Assembly: GCA_947501105.1 (NCBI GenBank)
Contig: CANMUP010000003.1
Span: forward strand, 434,001-498,000
Length of the DNA stretch: 64,000 nt
DNA from: an uncultured Flaviramulus sp.
GTDB lineage: Bacteria; Bacteroidota; Bacteroidia; Flavobacteriales; Flavobacteriaceae
Direction: 5' to 3'
In this document: in pieces, positions 41,835 through 49,417 of the stretch
Layout of the letters: every line of letters starts with the position of its first letter
How positions within the stretch are numbered: the stretch's first letter is position 1
Translations under genes and position numbers: made by a program
The notes under the pieces: generated by a model
What the model saw: only the letters and a program-made list of their open reading frames with translations
Told to the model about the DNA's origin: nothing
Database searches by the model: none

Positions 41835-43058
41835 ATGCGACGATTAAAAGTTTTTAGAAGTTTAGTTATAGATAGCATTGACGCTACTACAAAAGGATCT
41901 CGTAAATATAATATTTGGATGGGGTTCTTAACGTTTATTATGCTTGTTGGTATGTATTGTTATTCTATACAATTAGACCAAGGTTTGAGTGTTACAGGAA
42001 TGAGTGATAGGGTGAGTTGGGGTTTGTATATTTCTAACTTCACCTTTTTGGTAGGTGTTGCTGCTGCTGCTGTAATGCTGGTTATGCCAACGTATGTACT
42101 TAAAGATATCGATTTTAAACAAGCGGTGCTTATTGGAGAAGGGTTGGCTGTGGCTGCGCTTATTATGTGCTTAGCTTTTGTGGTTGCAGATATGGGTGGA
42201 CCTTCGGTACTTTGGCATATGATACCTGGTATTGGCGTATTTAATTTTCCGAACTCTATGTTGACTTGGGATGTCATTGTTTTAAACGGCTATTTGTTTT
42301 TAAACATAAGTATCCCTTTTTATATATTGTTTAGACGTTACCAGGGGAAAGTACCAAATCCAAAAATTTATATTCCTGGAGCTGTTTTATCTGTATTATG
42401 GGCGGTAGCCATTCACTTAGTTACAGCGTTTTTATACCAAGGTTTACAGGCGCGTCCTTTTTGGAACAACGCCTTGTTGGGGCCTCGTTTTTTAGCATCG
42501 GCTTTTGCTGCGGGTCCTGCATTAATTATTTTGGTTTTAGCAATTATTCGATCTTTTACAGATTTTAAGATTAAAAATAAAACCATTAATAAAATTGCTC
42601 TAATAGTTACTGTTGCGGCTCAAATTAATATTATCATGCTAATATCAGAATTATTTAAAGAGTTTTACGCACCAACACACCATAGCGAAAGTGCTTACTA
42701 TTTGTTTTTTGGACTTGATGGAAAAACGGCACTTTTACCATGGATTTGGACTGCTATTTCAATGAATGTTATTGCAACAATAATTTTAACTTTTAAGAAA
42801 TTAAGAGAAAACCTTAGTGTTTTATATTTCTGTTGTTTTTTACTTTTTGTGGCTATTTGGATTGAAAAAGGTTTCGGACTTATTGTCCCAGGGTTTATAC
42901 CTGGACCTTATGGTAAAATAGTAGAATATTTGCCAACTAAAATAGAAGTAGGTGTTACCATAGGTATTTGGGCAATGGGTGCTTTTATATTTACAATATT
43001 AGCAAAAACTGCTATTGGTATCGAATTAGGTAAAATTAGATATAAGAAGAAGTCTTAA
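41835..43058 (+). CDS. NrfD/PsrC-like quinol-interacting membrane subunit
   Basis: A 407-aa integral membrane protein with about nine or ten helices. The family pattern appears in WGLYISNFTFLVGVAAAAVML, DMGGPSVLWHMIPGI, FNFPNSMLTWDVIVLNGYLF and LWAVAIHLVTAFLYQGL, and GFIPGPYGKIVEYLP near the end. NrfD/PsrC proteins oxidise quinol and pass electrons to their NrfC-type partner, here encoded upstream. It is the last gene of the nap operon as visible. The 260-bp gap before it holds the inverted-repeat relic and the structured element, and does not seem to hold a promoter. Confidence 0.9.
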   Translation: MRRLKVFRSLVIDSIDATTKGSRKYNIWMGFLTFIMLVGMYCYSIQLDQGLSVTGMSDRVSWGLYISNFTFLVGVAAAAVMLVMPTYVLKDIDFKQAVLIGEGLAVAALIMCLAFVVADMGGPSVLWHMIPGIGVFNFPNSMLTWDVIVLNGYLFLNISIPFYILFRRYQGKVPNPKIYIPGAVLSVLWAVAIHLVTAFLYQGLQARPFWNNALLGPRFLASAFAAGPALIILVLAIIRSFTDFKIKNKTINKIALIVTVAAQINIIMLISELFKEFYAPTHHSESAYYLFFGLDGKTALLPWIWTAISMNVIATIILTFKKLRENLSVLYFCCFLLFVAIWIEKGFGLIVPGFIPGPYGKIVEYLPTKIEVGVTIGIWAMGAFIFTILAKTAIGIELGKIRYKKKS

Positions 43059-43194
43059 TTGTTTGAGTCAATATTTTTTTATATGATAAAAATCTGTATG
43101 ATAGATGTTTACGTGTAATAATTTGATCTTTATGTTTAATATTTAAATTCTTAAAAACTTACTTTCTGCGAGAATGATATTATGTGAATTTATA

Positions 43195-43206
43195 TGAGAT
43201 TTGTCA
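43195..43206. promoter_or_regulatory. candidate CRP/FNR-type operator of the porin gene
   Basis: TGAGATTTGTCA, inside TATGA-N6-TCATA, has the form TGA-N6-TCA. A TATATTTG box at 43230-43237 lies 29.5 bp from its centre, giving a class II-like arrangement about 60 bp before the porin start. Confidence 0.55.
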
Positions 43207-43229
43207 TATACTAAATAATTTATTGCCTA

Positions 43230-43237
43230 TATATTTG
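43230..43237 (+). promoter_or_regulatory. -7 promoter box of the porin-like gene
   Basis: TATATTTG is an exact TAnnTTTG match 66 bp before the ATG. No good -33 TTG at 19-21 bp, which fits a promoter that needs the activator bound just upstream. Confidence 0.5.
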
Positions 43238-43303
43238 TAGACGATAAGCGATAAGTTTATTAAAATAATTTATTAGTAAAACAGATTTTTAAAGAGTTAA
43301 AAA

Positions 43304-44566
43304 ATGAAAAAGCAATACGTAATAATTTGCATTTTGATGGCGACAATTCAATTTGCACAAGCACAATTTACATTAGATGGTGAGTTTAGGCCACGTACTG
43401 AATACAGACATGGTTATGGGAGTATTATTCCAGATGCCACAGATGCTGGATTTGGTATTTCTACCAGGATTAGATTAAATGCAGGTTATCAAGTAGATGC
43501 TTATAAATTTTATGTGAGTTTTCAAGATGTGATGGTTTGGGGAGAAAACAGACAAATTTTGCCTAACGATCAAAACAATTCGTTTGCTGTATTTCAGGCT
43601 TGGGCAGAAATTAATTTAGGTGAAGGGTTTTCAACAAAATTAGGACGTCAAGTGCTATCTTATGATGACCAAAGAATTATGGGCGGTTTAGATTGGGCAC
43701 AGCAAGGGCGTAACCATGATGCCGCTTTAATTAAATATAAAAAAGGAAAATTTATAGCTGATTTTGGATTGGCTTTTAATCAAGACTATTCAAATCCTGC
43801 TGGTTTTGTTTCAACGGGAACTGGCTACAATACTTCTGGTTTCTTTTCGTATAAAACCATGCAATATTTATACTTAAAGCAAGCTTGGAATAACTTTACA
43901 GGAAGCTTACTATTGCTGAATAATGGGTTTCAGAAATTTGATACCAATAATAATCCAGATGGAGTAAACGGCATTCAAACTCTAGGAACACATTTAAATT
44001 ATAAAAAAAATAAATTAGGAATTGCAACCAATGCTTTTTTACAGTTAGGCGATAATATAGATGGCGCTTATCTTTTAGGATTAGACTTAACTTATAAAGC
44101 TTCTGATAAAGTAAGTCTTGGTGCTGGTTTAGAAATTATAAGTGGAAATGATGCTACGACACCAGATACTGAAGCGTTTTTCCCATTATATGGTACAAAT
44201 CATAAATTCAACGGGTTTATGGATTATTTCTTCGTAGGTAATCATGCAAATTCTATTGGGTTATTTGATGTGCATGTGAGTGCAAACTTTAAATTAAGTG
44301 ACACCTCTAGTTTATTGGTTAAAGTTTTAAACTTTAGTGGCGAACAAGATTTACCGAGTGGTGAAAAATCTTTAGGAACAGAGTTGGATTTAGTGTTTTC
44401 TAAAGCTTTTAAAGGCTATGCTTTAAAACTCGGGTATTCTCACATGTTTGCTAGTGATGGTATGTACGAATTAAAAGGTGTAACAGAAAATGCAGCATCC
44501 GATATGCAAAACTGGGGTTGGGCTATGTTAGTTCTTAAACCTAAGTTTTTAAATGGCAATGATTAA
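43304..44566 (+). CDS. outer-membrane porin-like beta-barrel (alginate-export type)
   Basis: A 420-aa outer-membrane protein with a Sec signal peptide ending near AQAQF (residue 21). The mature part alternates polar and hydrophobic residues in strands typical of barrels, with EFRPRTEYRHGY at the start, EGFSTKLGRQVLSYDDQRIMGGLDWAQQG, and the last strand ending in an aromatic-containing LVLKPKFL. This resembles the alginate_export domain group, whose members often are general or nitrate-related porins next to respiratory genes. Position after the nap operon and a shared operator motif suggest nitrate or nitrite passage, but this is inference. Confidence 0.8.
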   Translation: MKKQYVIICILMATIQFAQAQFTLDGEFRPRTEYRHGYGSIIPDATDAGFGISTRIRLNAGYQVDAYKFYVSFQDVMVWGENRQILPNDQNNSFAVFQAWAEINLGEGFSTKLGRQVLSYDDQRIMGGLDWAQQGRNHDAALIKYKKGKFIADFGLAFNQDYSNPAGFVSTGTGYNTSGFFSYKTMQYLYLKQAWNNFTGSLLLLNNGFQKFDTNNNPDGVNGIQTLGTHLNYKKNKLGIATNAFLQLGDNIDGAYLLGLDLTYKASDKVSLGAGLEIISGNDATTPDTEAFFPLYGTNHKFNGFMDYFFVGNHANSIGLFDVHVSANFKLSDTSSLLVKVLNFSGEQDLPSGEKSLGTELDLVFSKAFKGYALKLGYSHMFASDGMYELKGVTENAASDMQNWGWAMLVLKPKFLNGND

Positions 44567-44590
44567 ATTATTATAAATTCAATATTTTTA

Positions 44591-44617
44591 AAAACCCTCT
44601 TTTATGAGGGTTTTTTT
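44591..44617 (+). terminator. rho-independent terminator after the porin gene
   Basis: AAAACCCTC (44591-44599) pairs with GAGGGTTTT (44606-44614) around a six-base loop, followed by further T to 44617. It lies 25 bp after the stop codon. Confidence 0.88.
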
Positions 44618-44716
44618 ACTTCATAGTGTTATGGTTAAGCTCGCATAAGCCCGTTTATTACTTGACCTAATAAAATTTGAGATGCTTTTTTTACATTTAA
44701 GCAGTAAACAAATTAT

Positions 44717-46252
44717 ATGCTTAAAAAAATTTTTGGAAGCGCCGTTTTTGGTGTTGAAGCTACAACTATCACAGTTGAAGTTAATGTAGATTCTGGTATA
44801 GGATATCATTTGGTAGGATTGCCAGATAATGCGATTAAAGAAAGTAATTACCGCATCGCGGCAGCGTTGCAAAATAATGGTTATAAAATCCCAGGAAAAA
44901 AGATTACCATTAATATGGCCCCTGCCGATTTGCGAAAGGAGGGAAGTGCATATGATTTAACCTTAGCTATAGGTATTCTTGCGGCATCAAAACAGATAGA
45001 AGCCGATGATTTGGAACGCTATTTAATAATGGGAGAACTTTCTCTTGACGGGAGTTTGCAACCCATAAAAGGTGCATTGCCCATTGCGGTAAAAGCTAGA
45101 GAAGAAGGCTATATAGGGTTTATTTTGCCAAAGCAAAATGCTAAAGAAGCAGCTATTGTTGATAATCTAAAAGTTTACGGAATAGATAATATAAAAGAAG
45201 TTATCAATTACTTTGATAAAGGAGATGCCTTAGAGCAAACCATAATAGACACACGAAAAGAGTTTGAAAGAAACTTAGATTTTCCAGAGTTTGATTTTTC
45301 AGATGTAAAAGGGCAAGAAAGTATAAAACGCTGTATGGAAATTGCTGCAGCTGGCGGACATAATATTATTTTAATTGGGCCACCAGGAGCAGGAAAAACC
45401 ATGTTAGCAAAACGTTTGCCCAGTATTTTACCTCCTATGACGCTGTATGAAGCCTTAGAAACCACTAAAATACACTCTGTGGTTGGTCGTGTAAAAGATA
45501 CAGGGTTGATGGCTCAGCGTCCATTTAGGAGCCCACATCATACAATCTCTAACGTTGCTTTAGTTGGCGGGGGTAGTTTTCCACAACCTGGAGAGATTTC
45601 TTTATCGCATAATGGTGTTTTGTTTTTAGATGAATTACCAGAATTTAAGCGAGATGTTCTAGAAGTATTGCGTCAACCACTAGAAGATAGAGAGGTTACT
45701 ATTTCGCGAGCAAAATTTACGGTAACCTATCCATCGTCGTTTATGTTGGTGGCGAGTATGAATCCAAGTCCTGGTGGGTATTTTAATGATCCTGATGCGC
45801 CAGTAACTTCAAGTCCATCAGAGATGCAACGGTATTTAAGTAAGATTTCTGGTCCGTTGTTAGATAGAATAGATATTCATATTGAAGTGACACCTGTACC
45901 TTTTGATAAACTATCGGATGATAGAAAAGGAGAAACTTCAGTTGATATTAGAAAGCGCGTGACTAAGGCTAGAGAATTACAAACAGTTCGTTTTAATGAT
46001 TCTGATAGTGTGCATTATAATGCGCAAATGAATACGAAGCAAATACGGAAGTATTGTGTTTTAGATGACGCTTCAAAAACACTTTTAAAAACTGCTATGG
46101 AGCGATTGAATTTATCCGCTCGTGCGTATGATAGGATTTTAAAAGTATCGAGAACCATTGCTGATCTAGAGCATGCCGAAACTGTAAATGGCTCACATAT
46201 TAGTGAAGCTATTCAATATAGGAGCTTGGATCGTGAGGGCTGGTTGGGGTAA
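44717..46252 (+). CDS. comM: YifB/ComM-like AAA+ ATPase
   Basis: A 511-aa protein of the Mg-chelatase-like ComM family. The N-terminal Lon-protease-fold domain (about 1-165) has VEVNVDSGIGYHLVGLPDNA and SLDGSLQPIKGALP. The AAA+ part has Walker A GPPGAGKTMLAKRL near 217, RSPHHTISNVALVGGG, FLDELPEF (Walker B) and ASMNPSPGG. The C-terminal domain ends YRSLDREGWLG. ComM-type helicases promote branch migration during natural transformation. A degraded copy of its last ~110 bases lies 1 kb downstream. Confidence 0.95.
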   Translation: MLKKIFGSAVFGVEATTITVEVNVDSGIGYHLVGLPDNAIKESNYRIAAALQNNGYKIPGKKITINMAPADLRKEGSAYDLTLAIGILAASKQIEADDLERYLIMGELSLDGSLQPIKGALPIAVKAREEGYIGFILPKQNAKEAAIVDNLKVYGIDNIKEVINYFDKGDALEQTIIDTRKEFERNLDFPEFDFSDVKGQESIKRCMEIAAAGGHNIILIGPPGAGKTMLAKRLPSILPPMTLYEALETTKIHSVVGRVKDTGLMAQRPFRSPHHTISNVALVGGGSFPQPGEISLSHNGVLFLDELPEFKRDVLEVLRQPLEDREVTISRAKFTVTYPSSFMLVASMNPSPGGYFNDPDAPVTSSPSEMQRYLSKISGPLLDRIDIHIEVTPVPFDKLSDDRKGETSVDIRKRVTKARELQTVRFNDSDSVHYNAQMNTKQIRKYCVLDDASKTLLKTAMERLNLSARAYDRILKVSRTIADLEHAETVNGSHISEAIQYRSLDREGWLG

Positions 46253-46261
46253 ATATGCAAT

Positions 46262-46286
46262 TACTACTAGTTGTAAACTAGTGGTA
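46262..46286. repeat. REP-like hairpin after comM
   Basis: TACTACTAGTT pairs with AACTAGTGGTA around GTA (one mismatch). A related hairpin at 47282-47302 lies at the same offset after the comM relic, so hairpin and gene end were copied together. It may double as a terminator between comM and the convergent GDSL gene. Confidence 0.6.
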
Positions 46287-46327
46287 GCAGGGTGACAAAG
46301 CTTTTAACATGCTCGTTTCATAATTAT

Positions 46328-47035
46328 TTAATTTAATGCTTTATTTATTGCTTTTTCTGCTAACTTCTCCATAACTAAATACCCAGCTTTATTTGGATGA
46401 ACAAGGTCGTTCGCAGTTGTATAATCTGGTACTTTCAATCCTCCTTTATCGTCTACCATTGCCGAATAATAATCTAAATAAATAAAATTGTTTTTTTCGG
46501 CATAAGTCTTAAGTGCTTTATTGATTTTAATGATTTTTATAGCTGGATCTAACCCTGGTTTCCAAGGATAGTCAATAGCAGGTAAAACGGAAGAAATTAT
46601 GACTCTAATACCGTTGGCATTTGCTATTTCTGCCATAGATTTAATATTACCTATAATGGTTTCTAAAGATGTATAACCCGTATTGCCTGCAATATCATTG
46701 GTGCCAGCTAAAATAACTATAACTTTTGGGTTTAAATCAATAACGTCTGGTCTAAAACGTAATAGCATTTGTGGTGTAGTTTGTCCGCCAATACCTCTAT
46801 TAATATAGTCCCTATTTTTAAAGAATTCTGGACGCATCATAATCCAACCTTCTGTAATTGAATTTCCCATAAAAACAACACGATTTTCAGCTTTGGTGTG
46901 TAATTTAAGCTCTAAATTCGCTTTATCATAGCGACTTGTATTTGCAAATTCATTCCAGTTTTGAGAATATGTTTTTTCTGTAGACATAAATAATAGAAAT
47001 AAAAACAGTGTGAAAATATAGCGTTTTAAATACAT
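46328..47035 (-). CDS. SGNH/GDSL-type hydrolase, exported
   Basis: A 235-aa esterase-type enzyme with an N-terminal signal peptide (TLFLFLLFMSTEKTYSQ, cut near residue 25). The four SGNH blocks are visible: VVFMGNSITEGW with the catalytic Ser, NRGIGGQTTPQMLLRF, VILAGTNDIAGN, and the Asp-His pair in DLVHPNKAGYLVM. Family members deacetylate or deacylate sugars and lipids. It lies alone between comM and the decayed copy of the comM end, in the opposite orientation. Confidence 0.92.
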   Translation of the reverse strand: MYLKRYIFTLFLFLLFMSTEKTYSQNWNEFANTSRYDKANLELKLHTKAENRVVFMGNSITEGWIMMRPEFFKNRDYINRGIGGQTTPQMLLRFRPDVIDLNPKVIVILAGTNDIAGNTGYTSLETIIGNIKSMAEIANANGIRVIISSVLPAIDYPWKPGLDPAIKIIKINKALKTYAEKNNFIYLDYYSAMVDDKGGLKVPDYTTANDLVHPNKAGYLVMEKLAEKAINKALN

Positions 47036-47100
47036 AGGATGTTTTTTAATTAAATTCAGGTTAAATTTAACGATTTAAAAATTACAAATATTTTTGAATC

Positions 47101-47154
47101 AAGCAAATTGCTTTGGCGGACAACTTGTAGTTGTCGATAAACAACATATTGTTT
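47101..47154. repeat. cluster of small perfect hairpins
   Basis: Three short inverted repeats in a row: AAGCA/TGCTT (47101-47113), GACAACT/AGTTGTC (47119-47135) and AAACAA/TTGTTT (47139-47154). No gene lies here. They look like REP-type elements upstream of the GDSL gene. Confidence 0.5.
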
Positions 47155-47160
47155 GTAATT

Positions 47161-47320
47161 AAAACTTTAAAACTATTGCTGGTTTGTAAGTAGAAATATA
47201 GTTAGTGGCTTGTATATTAGTAACCGATTCAATATAGAAGCTTGGATTACGAAGGTTGATTGGAGTGAGATAGACCAATTGCCACGAGTTATAAACTAGC
47301 GGAAGCTGGGGTTTGTGATT
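47161..47320 (+). pseudogene. degraded duplicate of the comM 3' end and following hairpin
   Basis: About 150 bases align with 46141-46303. The best part, ATTCAATATAGAAGCTTGGAT (47229-47249, shown in full), differs from the comM end at one base in the same stretch, and the similarity runs through the stop codon into the hairpin (47282-47302). Several in-frame stops (for example around 47187 and 47218) show it is not coding. Only the tail of comM is present. The remaining 47321-47417 bases show no feature I can name. Confidence 0.7.
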
Positions 47321-47417
47321 AAATATAAAATTTAGTTCAATAAAATGTTTATAACTTCTTAATACTCGGCTTATAGGTAGATTAACAAAAATGTAATTTT
47401 GAGTAAAATCAATTCTG

Positions 47418-48266
47418 GTGAAAATAAAACAATTAATTAAGAATGTTCAGTCATCAAAAAAGAATAAAATGTTAGGTTTATTAGCTCTTTTTTTAGGAAT
47501 TTCAACTCTAGTTGTTGGGTATTTTGCAACAAGAATAGATAGTAAAAACAATGAAGAATTTCATAAAGAAACAGTTCTTGAATTAGATACTATAAATACT
47601 AAAACTAAAAGGATTGGAAAAGATTTGAAGGAACATAAAGTTGCGGTAGACTCTTCAATAAATGGACTTGAGAAAAGTGATAAGGAAATTTCTATTGATG
47701 TTTCGCATATAAAAGAAGAGACAGCTAATAGTTCAAAAGAAATATTAGAAATAAAGAAGAGTCAAAAAACCAATTCTAATTATATAAAAGATATTAAGAC
47801 TACTACAGACAAAATTAGCTTTGATACAGCAAGTGCAAGGTTTTTTCAAGAAAATGATTTTTCTAAATACTCTAATTTTTTTATATATGGTTTTACAGTT
47901 TATAGCCATAGTTTAGAATTTAATAAACCATTTAAAAAATCCTATGGCAGTAGGGTGTATGTTGAATATGTTGATTATTCTGATTTAGAGTTAATTGAGT
48001 CAAATGATGGAAGTTATAATTATGAACTCAGATTAAAACAAAAATTTAAGAAAGTTGCAGGAGAAAGACAATTTTCCAATAATAGGTTTGTGTATAATGT
48101 GGGGGTAAGTTTTAAGCATGTTGCAAAAATTCAAAAACTGTATGGGATTGGTAGGTATGGAGAACCTTATTATAATTTTTGTGATTATTTTGTATTGTTA
48201 AATCATGAAAAACCATATACTTATGCTATTGGTCCACAGGATTGTGATATTTTTAAAGAAAGATAA
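47418..48266 (+). CDS. membrane-anchored coiled-coil protein of unknown function
   Basis: A 282-aa protein starting at GTG. One membrane helix (residues about 18-36, MLGLLALFLGISTLVVGYF) is followed by a long charged region (40-130) of heptad-like, Lys/Glu/Ser-rich repeats, probably coiled coil, and a C-terminal globular part (about 140-282) rich in Tyr, Phe and Asp. I do not recognise a family for the C-terminal part. It lies between the comM relic and the DUF2891 operon, eight bases before the latter, so co-transcription is possible. Composition is similar to the neighbours apart from the coil. Confidence 0.65.
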   Translation: MKIKQLIKNVQSSKKNKMLGLLALFLGISTLVVGYFATRIDSKNNEEFHKETVLELDTINTKTKRIGKDLKEHKVAVDSSINGLEKSDKEISIDVSHIKEETANSSKEILEIKKSQKTNSNYIKDIKTTTDKISFDTASARFFQENDFSKYSNFFIYGFTVYSHSLEFNKPFKKSYGSRVYVEYVDYSDLELIESNDGSYNYELRLKQKFKKVAGERQFSNNRFVYNVGVSFKHVAKIQKLYGIGRYGEPYYNFCDYFVLLNHEKPYTYAIGPQDCDIFKER

Positions 48267-48283
48267 AAGATGTTATGACCAAT

Positions 48284-49417
48284 ATGAAAAAACAAATCAC
48301 TATAATGCTAGTAGTTTTAATCCTAAACTGCAACACTTCAAAACAAAAGCAAACAGATACGGAACCTGTTTTAACATCTGTTTCAACTTCAAATAAAAAG
48401 CCCATTATTGGCATTCCAAAACTAAATTTAAAAGGAGCAAATACTTTAGTTCAATTGCCTTTACATTGCATCAACACAGAATATCCAAACAAGTTATCGC
48501 AAACTCTAGGTGGTGGTGAAGATTTAAAATCGCCTAGCGCCTTGCATCCAGCTTTTTATGGATGTTTCGATTGGCATTCATCGGTTCATGGGCATTGGAG
48601 TTTGGTGAGCCTGTTAAAACAATTCCCTAATATCGATAATGCAGAAGACATTAAACAACGCTTGCTTAAAAACATTTCAAAAGAAAACATAGAAAATGAA
48701 GTTCGATATTTTTATGGCAAGCACAACAAATCGTACGAGCGTACTTATGGTTGGGCTTGGTTGCTTAAACTTGCAGAAGAATTACATACTTGGGACGATG
48801 CAACAGCACGAACTTTAGAAACTAATTTGCAACCGCTAACTGATTTAATTGTTAGGAAATATATTGAGTTTCTACCTAAATTAAATTATCCAATCCGAGT
48901 TGGTGAACACCCCAATACCGCTTTCGGATTGTCTTTTGCTTGGGATTATGCTAATACCGTAAATAACGAAACTTTAAAAAGCCTAATTGAACAACGTGCC
49001 AAAGATTTTTACATGAAAGACGCTGGTTGTCCAATTACATGGGAGCCTGGTGGTTTCGATTTTTTATCGCCTTGCTTAGAAGAAGCTGCTTTAATGAAAC
49101 GCGTTTTGTCAACAGAAGAATTTAAAGTTTGGTTGGACGTTTTTCTGCCGCAATTAAAAGATGAAAATTTTAAGCTAGAAACAGGTGTTGTATCTGATAG
49201 GTCTGATGGTAAATTGGTGCATCTCGATGGCGTTAATTTTTCAAGAGCCTGGAGTTTAAATAAAATTGCTGAAGGTTTACCTGAATATAAGCACCTTAAA
49301 AATATAGCGTATCATCATATAAATTATTCTTTACCAAGTATTGTAGGTGATAGTTATGAGGGTGGGCATTGGTTAGGTAGTTTTGCTATTTACGCGCTTA
49401 ACTCAACTTCTAAATGA
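48284..49417 (+). CDS. DUF2891 family lipoprotein
   Basis: A 377-aa protein of the DUF2891 family, identified from LHCINTEYPNKLSQTLGG, HPAFYGCFDWHSSVHGHWSL, YGWAWLLKLAEELHTW, RVGEHPNTAFGLSFAWDYA, CPITWEPGGFDFLSPCLEEA and GVNFSRAW. The N-terminus (MKKQITIMLVVLILNC) is a lipoprotein signal, so it is exported. I use the ATG at 48284; another in frame is at 48275. The family is helical and resembles sugar-acting alpha/alpha barrels, but its reaction is unknown. The stop overlaps the next ATG (ATGA), coupling it to the Nramp-like gene and the pxp operon. Confidence 0.88.
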   Translation: MKKQITIMLVVLILNCNTSKQKQTDTEPVLTSVSTSNKKPIIGIPKLNLKGANTLVQLPLHCINTEYPNKLSQTLGGGEDLKSPSALHPAFYGCFDWHSSVHGHWSLVSLLKQFPNIDNAEDIKQRLLKNISKENIENEVRYFYGKHNKSYERTYGWAWLLKLAEELHTWDDATARTLETNLQPLTDLIVRKYIEFLPKLNYPIRVGEHPNTAFGLSFAWDYANTVNNETLKSLIEQRAKDFYMKDAGCPITWEPGGFDFLSPCLEEAALMKRVLSTEEFKVWLDVFLPQLKDENFKLETGVVSDRSDGKLVHLDGVNFSRAWSLNKIAEGLPEYKHLKNIAYHHINYSLPSIVGDSYEGGHWLGSFAIYALNSTSK

